From NCBI RefSeq assembly GCF_000949865.1, contig NZ_JWJH01000025.1:1-42064 (forward strand): a DNA stretch of 42,064 nucleotides, given 5' to 3'. The notes under the pieces were generated by a model. The model saw only the letters and a list, made by a program, of their open reading frames with translations. It searched no databases and was not told the origin of the DNA. The DNA is from Rhizobium nepotum 39/7. Its GTDB lineage: Bacteria > Pseudomonadota > Alphaproteobacteria > Rhizobiales > Rhizobiaceae. The position numbers were made by a program, and so were the translations under genes. Shown in pieces: positions 31,928 through 39,043 of the stretch (its first letter is position 1; every line of letters starts with the position of its first letter).

Positions 31928-31933
31928 CATTTG
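31917..31933 (+). promoter_or_regulatory. Ribosome binding site and TTG start of allA inside the hepT end
   Basis: AAGGTGA at 31917-31923 lies in the last hepT codons, seven bases before the TTG at 31931. The hepT stop is TGA at 31925-31927. Ribosomes finishing hepT would therefore pass directly over the allA initiation site. Confidence 0.7.
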
Positions 31934-32431
31934 ACTGATTTTCTCGAGATTAAGCCTCTGACCAAAGAGGCGTTCGCATCCTTCGGTGATGTGATCGAAA
32001 TTACACCCTCTTCCATGCGCCACATCAATGGCGGCCAGACCGAGCGGCATCATGCGCTTGCGGTACCGGAGGCGGCGGGCGAAGGCGCGCGTATCATTCT
32101 CAATATTTTTCGTGGGCAGCCGCGCTCCTTTCCTCACACAATCGAAATGATGGAGCGGCATCCGCTCGGTAGCCAGAGCTTTTCACCGTTGTCCGGAAGG
32201 CCTTTCCTGGTCGTCGTTGCCGAGGACGAGGGCGGCAAGCCCGGCCGGCCGCAGGTTTTTTTGGCGCGCGGGGATCAGGGCGTGAATTACCGCCGCAATG
32301 TCTGGCATTATCCTTTGATGCCGTTGCAGGCGATTTCTGATTTTCTCGTTGCCGATCGCGATGGGCCGGGCAACAATCTGGAAGAGCACTTTTTTGATGC
32401 GCCCTACATGATCGCGGAGCCCAGCCTATGA
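31931..32431 (+). CDS. allA: AllA, ureidoglycolate lyase
   Basis: A 166-residue cupin-fold enzyme that splits ureidoglycolate into glyoxylate and urea, the last ureide step. Conserved segments include [17 protein letters not shown], [20 protein letters not shown] with metal-binding histidine and glutamate, [15 protein letters not shown], and [14 protein letters not shown]. The start codon is TTG (31931), supported by AAGGTGA seven bases upstream. There is no ATG nearby in frame. The stop overlaps uraH (ATGA, 32428-32431). It follows the toxin gene directly, so its translation is probably linked to that of hepT. Confidence 0.93.
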   Translation: MTDFLEIKPLTKEAFASFGDVIEITPSSMRHINGGQTERHHALAVPEAAGEGARIILNIFRGQPRSFPHTIEMMERHPLGSQSFSPLSGRPFLVVVAEDEGGKPGRPQVFLARGDQGVNYRRNVWHYPLMPLQAISDFLVADRDGPGNNLEEHFFDAPYMIAEPSL

Positions 32432-32784
32432 CCGGTTTGACCACCCATGTCCTCGATGCCGCCCATGGCACGCCCGCCGAGGGGCTGACGATAGAGCTTT
32501 ACCGGCTCTCGGGCGATCGCCGCGAGAAGATCAAGACGGTCAAGACCAATAGCGACGGCCGCATTGATGGCGGGCCGCTGCTTGTCGGCGACAGCTTCAA
32601 GGCCGGGGAATACGAGCTGGTTTTCCATGCCGGCGACTATCTGCGCGGCAAGGGCGTTGCCTTGGCGGAGCCGGCCTTTCTCGACATCATCCCCATTCGT
32701 TTCGGCATTGCCGACGAGAGCGGCCATTACCATGTGCCGCTTCTGCTTTCGCCCTATAGCTATTCCACCTATCGAGGAAGCTGA
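32428..32784 (+). CDS. uraH: UraH, 5-hydroxyisourate hydrolase (transthyretin-related)
   Basis: A 118-residue transthyretin-related protein that hydrolyses 5-hydroxyisourate, the product of PuuD, to OHCU. All family marks are present: the N-terminal [11 protein letters not shown] with catalytic His7, SDGRIDGGP with the active-site Arg, the internal [15 protein letters not shown], and the C-terminal YRGS tetrapeptide. It is short and cytosolic, with no signal peptide. The start overlaps allA. The next gene begins four bases after its stop. Confidence 0.96.
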   Translation: MTGLTTHVLDAAHGTPAEGLTIELYRLSGDRREKIKTVKTNSDGRIDGGPLLVGDSFKAGEYELVFHAGDYLRGKGVALAEPAFLDIIPIRFGIADESGHYHVPLLLSPYSYSTYRGS

Positions 32785-32788
32785 CCGC

Positions 32789-33538
32789 ATGATCTTTGCC
32801 GCCATTGCCGATATTCACGGAAACTGTGCCGCGCTGGAGGCCGTGCTTGAGGATATTGCGAGGCTTGGCATCGAGGATATCGTCAATCTCGGCGATTGTT
32901 TCAGCGGTCCGCTGGAGGCGGGTTTCACCGGCGATGTGCTTGTTGGTAATTGGATACCCAGTATTCGCGGCAATCACGACCGGGAATTGATCGAGCGTGC
33001 GCCGGAAGAGATGGGCAGCTGGGAAAGGCCGGCATATGCGCAGATGACCGCTGCGCATCTGGACTGGCTGCAAACCCTGCCGTTCAGCATGGTGTTCAAG
33101 GATGTCGCCTATTGCTGCCACGGTTCGCCGCGCAACGATCTGGATTATTGGCTGGAGACGCTTTCGCCGGAAGGGGTTTTGAAATTGCGCCCGCTTGCCG
33201 AAATCGAGGCCATGGCGGAAGGCATCACCCAGCCGCTGATGTTATGCGGCCATACGCATATCGCCCGCACCGTGCAGCTTTCCGATGGCCGGTTGATCGT
33301 CAATCCCGGCAGCGTCGGCTGCCCCGGCTGGAAGGATGACACGCCCTTCGATCATCACGTCGAGGTCGGTCATCCGCTCGCCAGCTACGCTGTGCTGGAA
33401 GAGACGCCACGCGGCTGGCAGGTCTATTACCGGCAGATACGGTATGACAATCTTGCCATGTCCGAGATGGCGAGGGTCAACGGCATTCCGTATCTGGCCG
33501 ATGCGCTGGAGAACGGTTGGCTTCGTAACGAGACTTGA
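32789..33538 (+). CDS. Calcineurin-like metallophosphoesterase of the ureide operon
   Basis: A 249-residue two-metal phosphoesterase of the YfcE/MJ0936 type. Metal-binding motifs appear in order: IADIHGN (DxH), NLGDCFSGP (GD), RGNHDREL (GNHD), CCHGSPRND (H) and LCGHTHIARTVQL (GHTH), then VNPGSVGCP. It starts at ATG 32789, with GGAAG upstream, four bases after the uraH stop, so it is the last gene of the operon. No ureide pathway step needs such an enzyme, so the substrate may be a nucleotide or a signal molecule. The longer frame back to 32564 only shadows uraH. Confidence 0.88.
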   Translation: MIFAAIADIHGNCAALEAVLEDIARLGIEDIVNLGDCFSGPLEAGFTGDVLVGNWIPSIRGNHDRELIERAPEEMGSWERPAYAQMTAAHLDWLQTLPFSMVFKDVAYCCHGSPRNDLDYWLETLSPEGVLKLRPLAEIEAMAEGITQPLMLCGHTHIARTVQLSDGRLIVNPGSVGCPGWKDDTPFDHHVEVGHPLASYAVLEETPRGWQVYYRQIRYDNLAMSEMARVNGIPYLADALENGWLRNET

Positions 33539-33549
33539 ATCATCCAGAG

Positions 33550-33573
33550 AGTTGTACTATTTATTGTACAACT
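33550..33573. promoter_or_regulatory. Palindromic operator of the YefM-YoeB type toxin-antitoxin pair
   Basis: AGTTGTAC (33550-33557) and GTACAACT (33566-33573) flank eight AT-rich bases (TATTTATT), 17 bp before the antitoxin start. The dyad overlaps the likely promoter. Autorepression by the antitoxin or complex is normal for this family, so this is the natural operator candidate. Confidence 0.65.
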
Positions 33574-33589
33574 CTTATCGAGGTTCATC

Positions 33590-33841
33590 ATGCGCACAGT
33601 TATGTTTTCAAAAGCACGCGAATCCCTTGCATCGCTTCTGGATGAAGTGTCGCAGGACCGTGTTGCCTTGGAAATCGTCCGGCGCGACAAGCCGTCCGCC
33701 GTTCTTATTGATAAAGACGAATACGAGGGCTTGATGGAAACCCTGCATCTCTGCTCGTCGCCGGAGAATTTCGCCAGACTTAGAAAGTCAATGTCCGACG
33801 TAGACGCGGGCGTTTTCGAAAGCCACGATCTCATCGACTGA
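33590..33841 (+). CDS. Phd/YefM family antitoxin
   Basis: An 83-residue antitoxin with the family N-terminus (MRTVMFSKARESLASLLDEV) and the DNA-binding/dimerisation part ending in RRDKPSAVLIDKDEYEGLMET. The C-terminal stretch after about residue 52 is the part that neutralises the toxin. GAGG precedes the ATG. It neighbours a YoeB-like toxin 51 bp downstream; in most pairs the two genes overlap or nearly touch. The palindrome at 33550-33573 is its likely binding site. Confidence 0.9.
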   Translation: MRTVMFSKARESLASLLDEVSQDRVALEIVRRDKPSAVLIDKDEYEGLMETLHLCSSPENFARLRKSMSDVDAGVFESHDLID

Positions 33842-33892
33842 TTTTTCAAACCCATCGCGCATGAGTGCGAGCTTCTATCAGGAGAAACTCTC

Positions 33893-34177
33893 ATGCAGCA
33901 AAAGGGCGAGATAGCTCTCGGCTGGAGCCAACAGGGCTGGGAAGATTATCTTCACTGGCAGCAATATGACCGCAAGACGCTGGAACGCATCAACGAACTC
34001 ATAAAGGATTGCCGGCGGCATCCGTTTGAAGGCATCGGAAAACCCGAGCCGCTGCGTTTCCAGTTGAAGGGGCGCTGGTCACGCAGGATTTCGCAAGAAC
34101 ACCGGCTTGTCTATGAGCTTCGCGGGGAAGGGGAAAAAGCTGTCCTCATTATTCATCAATGCCGCTTCCACTACTGA
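33893..34177 (+). CDS. Txe/YoeB family mRNA interferase toxin
   Basis: A 94-residue RelE-fold toxin. YoeB cleaves mRNA at the ribosomal A site. The family pattern is visible in GWSQQGWEDYLHWQQYDRKTLERINELI, the GIGKPEPLRFQLKGRWSRRI loop and EHRLVYEL, and the C-terminal CRFHY keeps the usual His-Tyr end. It has a strong ribosome binding site (AGGAGAAAC) of its own. It converges with the D,D-carboxypeptidase gene with only three bases between the stops. Confidence 0.92.
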   Translation: MQQKGEIALGWSQQGWEDYLHWQQYDRKTLERINELIKDCRRHPFEGIGKPEPLRFQLKGRWSRRISQEHRLVYELRGEGEKAVLIIHQCRFHY

Positions 34178-34180
34178 TCC

Positions 34181-35479
34181 TCACCCCTCACTGGTCATCA
34201 CCACGCAGGCGTAGGACTGCGCCTTCAGTTCCTTGCAGGCGGAAACCGCCGAGGACTGGTCTTCGAAGCCGGTGAAGCGGGCGCGGTAGAGCGTTGCCGA
34301 GCCGCTTTGCACCGCTTCGGTGTAGGGGGCGATCCCCGCATAACTTCCCGCAATGTCGGAACGGGCGTTGGCAAGCAGCGAGCGGGCGGCGGCTTCGCTG
34401 TCGGTGGCGGCGATCTGCACTTCCCAGCGGCTGCGCTGGTTCGTGGACTGGGCGATCGACGGGTTAGCGGGCGCGGGTTTCGGGATGGCCGATACCTGGA
34501 TCATGTCCGCCATCTCGTTGTTGGCCGTGGCGATCTGCATGGCGACCGGATCTTCGCGGCGTTCCGCAAACATAGGCAATGGTACGGCTGCGGGCGGTCC
34601 GTCGAAGGTGCGGCTGACATTGGCGCTCGCCACCAGCTGTTCGGTATTGCGGCTTCTCGAAGCCTGCGGCACGGCCTTCTCCAGCAACGCGGCCATCTGC
34701 GTGTCGCGGCTGCGCGCGGTCTTGCCGCCCAGCACGACGCCGACGACGCGGCGGCCATTGTGATTGACGGCGCTGACGAGGTTGAAACCCGACGCATTGG
34801 TGTAGCCGGTCTTGATGCCGTCCATACCCTGATAGCGATACATCAGATTGTTGTGGCCACGGATGCGTTTGCCCCGGAAACTGAAGGATTCCATGGCGAA
34901 GAGGCCATATTCTTTCGGAAAATCCCGTTGCAGCGCAAGGCCGAGCCGCGCCATGTCGCGCGCCGTCGTCACCTGCGATTTGCTGGGCAGGCCGGAAGCG
35001 TTGCGGAAAACCGTCTTCGTCATGCCGAGCTGGCGGGCCTTGCGGGTCATCATCTGCGCGAACCTTGCTTCGGAGCCGCCAAGATGGTCGCCCATGCCTT
35101 CCGCCATGTCATTGGCGGATTTGACGATCATGCCATAAACGGCCTCGCGCACCGTGAAGGTCTGGCCCTCACGCACATAAAGTTTCGAGGGAATAACGGC
35201 AGCGCCGTTCCTAGACATCTTTATCTTCTGGTCCCAGCGAAGCCGGCCGGCGTGCAGCGCCTCGAAGGTCATGTAAAGCGTCATCATCTTGGTCAGCGAG
35301 GCGGGGTGGTTCAGCACATCGGCATTGCGCGCGGCCAGAACCTTGCCGGTATTGGCATCCATGATGAAATGGGCATAACCGGCCTGAGCAGGCGATGCCT
35401 GCAACGAGAGGATCGCGCAAAAGAAGGCAAGCGCGAAGACCCATGCACCCGCCATTCCCCGTTTGATCGTTCCCGACAT
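34181..35479 (-). CDS. D-alanyl-D-alanine carboxypeptidase with C-terminal SPOR domain
   Basis: A 432-residue periplasmic penicillin-binding protein of the DacA/S11 peptidase family that trims pentapeptide stems of peptidoglycan. A signal peptide ends in AQA (about residue 33). The active-site triad of motifs is complete: SLTK (Ser61, Lys64), SAN in VKSANDMAEGM, and KTG in DGIKTGYTNASG. After a proline-rich linker the last 70 residues form a SPOR domain (WEVQIAATDSEAAARSLL and YRARFTGFEDQSSAVSACKEL), which targets denuded glycan at septa. Its two nearest neighbours are unrelated. Confidence 0.94.
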   Translation of the reverse strand: MSGTIKRGMAGAWVFALAFFCAILSLQASPAQAGYAHFIMDANTGKVLAARNADVLNHPASLTKMMTLYMTFEALHAGRLRWDQKIKMSRNGAAVIPSKLYVREGQTFTVREAVYGMIVKSANDMAEGMGDHLGGSEARFAQMMTRKARQLGMTKTVFRNASGLPSKSQVTTARDMARLGLALQRDFPKEYGLFAMESFSFRGKRIRGHNNLMYRYQGMDGIKTGYTNASGFNLVSAVNHNGRRVVGVVLGGKTARSRDTQMAALLEKAVPQASRSRNTEQLVASANVSRTFDGPPAAVPLPMFAERREDPVAMQIATANNEMADMIQVSAIPKPAPANPSIAQSTNQRSRWEVQIAATDSEAAARSLLANARSDIAGSYAGIAPYTEAVQSGSATLYRARFTGFEDQSSAVSACKELKAQSYACVVMTSEG

Positions 35480-35657
35480 GGTTCACCCCTTTTTGTTCGA
35501 TCGCCGCAATGGGCGAAGTTTTACTGACACTTTCCGGCAACAAAACCGCTAAAACTTTAGAGATCGTTTTCATGCTTAATTAAGTATGAATTTCAACCCA
35601 CCTGCGGTCCTCACAATTTCCTTGAAAAGAAACCAACCATCCGGTATGTTTTGCAGC

Positions 35658-36230
35658 ATGAAAAATGCTCATGAACGCAAGAAGCAACCCGAGATCGTGC
35701 GCCGCAGTCTTCTCGATTGCGCGGCGAAACTCGCGGCCGATCAGGGTGTTGCGGCACTTTCCGTGCAGGCGGTGGCGGATGCTGCGGGGGTGACGAAGGG
35801 CGGCCTGTTCCACCATTTCGCGTCCAAGCAGGCCTTGCTGGAGGCTGTCATGGCGGACCTTCTGGGGGCGCTGGACGCGGAAATCGACGCGTTCGTCTCA
35901 CAGGATTGTGAAGCTTACGGGTGCTTCACGCGGGCTTATGTGAACGCCGTCTTTGCCGATCGCGACCGAGAATCGGGCAGGCAATGGGCTGCGTTATCGG
36001 TGTCGATGGTCGGCGAACCGTCGCTCCGGCGCATGTGGACCAGCTGGTTCGAGGGTCGTCTCAACCGTCATAAGGAGACGGATGAGGGGGTGGTACTGGA
36101 GCTTGTGCGGCTTGCGACGGATGGCATCTGGTTTGCCGATCTGATGGCCGATGACGGCAAGGCAGGTGGCGACAGGGCGGCTCTCAAGGCCCGGATGATC
36201 GCTCAGACGAAAAAGGAAACGAAACGATGA
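35658..36230 (+). CDS. TetR family regulator of the adjacent SMR efflux gene
   Basis: A 190-residue TetR-type repressor. The N-terminal helix-turn-helix reads AALSVQAVADAAGVTKGGLFHHFASKQALLEAVM (about residues 30-65). The remainder is a helical ligand/dimerisation domain of the TetR_C type. The ATG at 35658 (MKNAHERKKQPEIVRR) is preferred to one at 35586, since the added residues are not family-like. Its stop overlaps the SMR gene start (ATGA, 36227-36230), so regulator and pump are one unit. Autoregulation of both by an efflux substrate is the usual scheme. Confidence 0.9.
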   Translation: MKNAHERKKQPEIVRRSLLDCAAKLAADQGVAALSVQAVADAAGVTKGGLFHHFASKQALLEAVMADLLGALDAEIDAFVSQDCEAYGCFTRAYVNAVFADRDRESGRQWAALSVSMVGEPSLRRMWTSWFEGRLNRHKETDEGVVLELVRLATDGIWFADLMADDGKAGGDRAALKARMIAQTKKETKR

Positions 36231-36571
36231 ACGCGGCTGTTTTTACCTATGGGGCGCTTGTCGCGGCCATTGTCTGCGAGGTTATCGCAACTTCCTTCCT
36301 GCAGCAATCGCAGCAATTTACCAAGCTGCTGCCGACTGTGCTGATGGCGCTGTTTTATGGCGCGGCCTTTTATCTCCTGTCGTTCACGCTGCGGGCGCTG
36401 CCGGTCGGCGTCGCCTATGCGATCTGGAGCGGGCTCGGCATCGTGCTGATTTCCGCCATCGGCTATTTCGTGTTCCGGCAGACGCTGGATATTGCCGCCG
36501 TGGTCGGTCTTGGTTTCATCGTGACGGGAGTGGTGATCGTCAATGTGTTTTCGAAGACGGTGGGGCATTGA
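36227..36571 (+). CDS. Small multidrug resistance (SMR/EmrE-type) efflux protein
   Basis: A 114-residue inner-membrane drug/proton antiporter subunit with four helices. Helix 1 contains the essential glutamate (GALVAAIVCEVIATSFLQQS). Helix 2 follows as LPTVLMALFYGAAFYLLSFTL, then the family motif LPVGVAYAIWSGLGIVLISAIGYF, and helix 4 is AAVVGLGFIVTGVVIVNVFSK. SMR proteins work as dimers and export cationic compounds or guanidinium-like solutes. It is translated in overlap with its TetR regulator. Confidence 0.94.
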   Translation: MNAAVFTYGALVAAIVCEVIATSFLQQSQQFTKLLPTVLMALFYGAAFYLLSFTLRALPVGVAYAIWSGLGIVLISAIGYFVFRQTLDIAAVVGLGFIVTGVVIVNVFSKTVGH

Positions 36572-36605
36572 AGAGCTGTTGCTTGTGGAGGATGGCCATC
36601 TCCTC

Positions 36606-36717
36606 CGTCATGCCGGACTAGATCCGGCATCCAGCCACGGCGCGTCTGCGCCGTGAAAGGGTCTTACGCGATCAAAGACTTGATCGCACTGGACCCCGGC
36701 TCAAGGCCGGGGTGACG
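36606..36717. repeat. Intergenic palindromic repeat ('GTCATGCCGG' family)
   Basis: GTCATGCCGGACTAGATCCGGCAT at the left and CCCCGGCTCAAGGCCGGGG at the right are two hairpins opening and closing the unit. Two more hairpins lie between them (GGCGCGTCTGCGCC; GCGATCAA/TTGATCGC at 36668-36687). Units with this layout recur in rhizobial and other alphaproteobacterial genomes. It lies between convergent genes and may act as a terminator. Confidence 0.8.
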
Positions 36718-36803
36718 GAGTGCGGATGATGCTACTCCGCCAATTCATTTCGCTGCGAAATGATGCAGCCGATCTTCGAAGCAATTCTCCGCAGCTTCCA
36801 ACA

Positions 36804-37937
36804 TCACGCCAGAATGCTGCGATCCACATCGGTGATCAGTCTCTTCCCGCAAAGCGCCATGCTGATATCCATTTCCTTGCGGATGATCTCGAGCGCCGTC
36901 GTCACTCCCTGCTTGCCATCGGCACCGAGGCCATAAAGGAAGGGGCGGCCGATATAGGTGCCTTTTGCACCAAGTGCTACCGCCTTCAACACATCCTGGC
37001 CGGAGCGGATGCCGCCATCCATGTGCACTTCGACCTTGTCACCGACGGCATCGACGATCTTCGGCAGCATGGCGATGGACGAATGCGCGCCGTCGAGCTG
37101 GCGGCCGCCGTGGTTGGAGACGATGATGGCGTCTGCGCCAGTATCGAGGGATGCGTGGGCATCTTCCTCATCGAGGATACCCTTGAGGATCAGCTTGCCG
37201 CCCCAACGTTCTTTGATCCATTCGACATCCTTCCACGACAGGCGCGGATCGAATTGTTCCGCCGTCCAGGAGGAGAGCGACGAGAGGTCGGAGACATTTT
37301 TGGCGTGGCCGACGATGTTGCCGAAGCTGCGGCGTTGGGTGCGCAGCATATCGAGGCACCATTTCGGCCGCGTCGCCATCTGCCAGATGTGTTTCGGGGT
37401 GAATTTTGGCGGGGCGGACAGGCCGTTGCGCAAATCCTTGTGGCGCTGGCCAAGCACTTGCAGGTCGAGCGTCAGCACCAGCGCCGAGCACCCCGCCGCC
37501 TTCGCCCGGTCGATCAGATTATTGACGAAATCCCGGTCCTTCATCACGTAGAGCTGAAACCAGAAGGGTTTCGAGGTGACGGAAGCCACATCCTCGATGG
37601 AGCAGATGCTCATGGTGGAGAGCGTGAAAGGCACGCCGAATTCCTCCGCCGCCTTGGCGGCCAGCATTTCGCCGTCGGCGTGCTGCATGCCGGTCAGCCC
37701 GGTGGGGGCAAGCGCCACCGGCATCGAAACCTTCTGGCCGATCATTTCGGTGGCGAGCGACCGGTCGGTCATATCCACCAGCACGCGCTGGCGCAGCTTT
37801 ATCTTGGAAAAATCCTCCTCATTGGCGCGGTAGGTGCCTTCCGTCCATGCGCCGCTATCGGCGTAGTCGAAAAACATCTTTGGCACACGGCGTTGCGCCT
37901 GTTGTTTCAGGTCCGCGATGGTGAGGATTTTGCCCAT
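36804..37937 (-). CDS. lldD: FMN-dependent alpha-hydroxy-acid oxidase / L-lactate dehydrogenase
   Basis: A 377-residue FMN enzyme of the lactate/glycolate oxidase family, oxidising L-lactate or a related 2-hydroxy acid. The TIM-barrel motifs are present: PVALAPTGLTGMQHADGE, FQLYVMKD, LVLTLDLQVLGQRHKDLRNG, LILKGILDEEDA, and the active-site SNHGGRQLDGA with the catalytic His, then MDGGIRSGQDVLKA and IGRPFLYGLG. ATG 37937 (MGKILTIADLK) has AAGG upstream; the ATG at 37952 is less likely. The C-terminus does not suggest membrane anchoring. The symbol is by family; substrate preference is not decided by the sequence. It converges with the SMR gene across a repeat. Confidence 0.88.
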   Translation of the reverse strand: MGKILTIADLKQQAQRRVPKMFFDYADSGAWTEGTYRANEEDFSKIKLRQRVLVDMTDRSLATEMIGQKVSMPVALAPTGLTGMQHADGEMLAAKAAEEFGVPFTLSTMSICSIEDVASVTSKPFWFQLYVMKDRDFVNNLIDRAKAAGCSALVLTLDLQVLGQRHKDLRNGLSAPPKFTPKHIWQMATRPKWCLDMLRTQRRSFGNIVGHAKNVSDLSSLSSWTAEQFDPRLSWKDVEWIKERWGGKLILKGILDEEDAHASLDTGADAIIVSNHGGRQLDGAHSSIAMLPKIVDAVGDKVEVHMDGGIRSGQDVLKAVALGAKGTYIGRPFLYGLGADGKQGVTTALEIIRKEMDISMALCGKRLITDVDRSILA

Positions 37938-38014
37938 GGATAAAGCCTTCACATTTGAATGATGGCTTCACATAACATGAATTTGGCGGGTGCAACATCA
38001 AAATCGACGGGGTT

Positions 38015-38767
38015 TCAACCCCAGAAAGCCCGCAGGAACAGCTCGCAGCCCAGCAGCAGCAGGCAGATGAGGAACCAGCGCCGGAACGTCGCCGGGCTGA
38101 CGATGCGGCGGATTTTCTGCCCGAGCCACATGCCGAGAAGCGCCGGCAGGACAGCGAGTGCGGAAAGCGACAGGTGCTCGACGCGGAAGGCGTCCTGAGA
38201 GGCGAGGCCGGCGGCGAGCGCAATGGTCGACACGGTGAAGGATAGGCCGAGCGCCTGCACGAGATCGTCGCGGCTGAAGCCGAGCGACTGGATATAGGGC
38301 ACGGCGGGCACCACGAAAATCCCGGTGCCGCCGGTCAGAAGGCCGGTCGCCAGCCCGATGGCCGGGGAGAGCTTCGGTTCAAGCCTCGCGGGAATGGCGA
38401 AGGGCTTCGCAAAAAGGCTATAGGCCGCGTAAGCCGCGAGGCATAATCCGAGCGCCGAAGTGGTCCAGACGCCGGTGCCTGATGTCATCAGCCGGATGCC
38501 GAGAAGCGTGCCGACGGCAATGGCGATCATCATCGGCCACAGCCGTGTCACGATTGCCCTGAAATCGGGTCCGGCCAGCAATTGCCAGATATTAGTGATG
38601 AAAGAGGGCAGGATGAGCAGGCCGGCGGCAACGACCGGCGGCATGAAAAGACCGAGAACGCCCATGGCAACGGTCGGCAGGCCCATGCCGGTCACGCCCT
38701 TGACGATGCCCGCGACGATGAATGTCGCGACAACCATGAGCATGGTGGTTGTGTCTAAATCCGGCAT
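38015..38767 (-). CDS. TauE/SafE family sulfite exporter-like membrane protein
   Basis: A 250-residue inner-membrane protein with about seven or eight helices in two related halves. Helix 1 is MLMVVATFIVAGIVKGVTGMGLPTVAMGVLG, with the family's GxxxGxGxP-type motif. The second-half equivalent is SPAIGLATGLLTGGTGIFVVPAVPYIQSLG. Family members export sulfite or organosulfonates or related anions, and the substrate is not determined here. It stands alone, followed by lldD about 77 bp further in the same direction, so co-transcription is possible. Confidence 0.92.
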   Translation of the reverse strand: MPDLDTTTMLMVVATFIVAGIVKGVTGMGLPTVAMGVLGLFMPPVVAAGLLILPSFITNIWQLLAGPDFRAIVTRLWPMMIAIAVGTLLGIRLMTSGTGVWTTSALGLCLAAYAAYSLFAKPFAIPARLEPKLSPAIGLATGLLTGGTGIFVVPAVPYIQSLGFSRDDLVQALGLSFTVSTIALAAGLASQDAFRVEHLSLSALAVLPALLGMWLGQKIRRIVSPATFRRWFLICLLLLGCELFLRAFWG

Positions 38768-38844
38768 GGGCGCACTCCAGAGTCATTTGCATTTCGGCTG
38801 ACTGGTGTCAGGCAATCATAGGAAGCGAGCGAGTGCGGCACGGT

Positions 38845-38966
38845 TTCTTCTCCCCGTTCGGGGAGAAGGTCGCGGCAGCGGGATGAGGGGCAAGGGCAGA
38901 GATAAGCTGAGAGCTTGCCCCCTCATCCGACCCTTCGGGCCACCTTCTCCCCGGCGGGGAGAAGAA
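38845..38966. repeat. Intergenic palindromic repeat ('CTTCTCCCCG' family)
   Basis: The two outer blocks, CTTCTCCCC...GGGGAGAAG at 38847-38868 and again at 38943-38964, each form a hairpin. Inner blocks GAGGGGCAAG and CTTGCCCCCTC pair with each other, so the whole unit is an imperfect long palindrome. Similar sequences recur between genes of rhizobia. It fills the space between TauE (start) and guaD (end). Confidence 0.8.
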
Positions 38967-39043
38967 AGCAGGCAGCACCTGCTCGTTCCAATATGTTGCT
39001 GATATAGACGAGGTGGTGACCGAATGTTTCGGCCTAAACCGAA

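Noticed and set aside
36606..38966. Possible CRISPR array or insertion-sequence ends in the palindromic regions
   Set aside because: The repeats are single palindromic units without regular spacers, transposase or target duplication.
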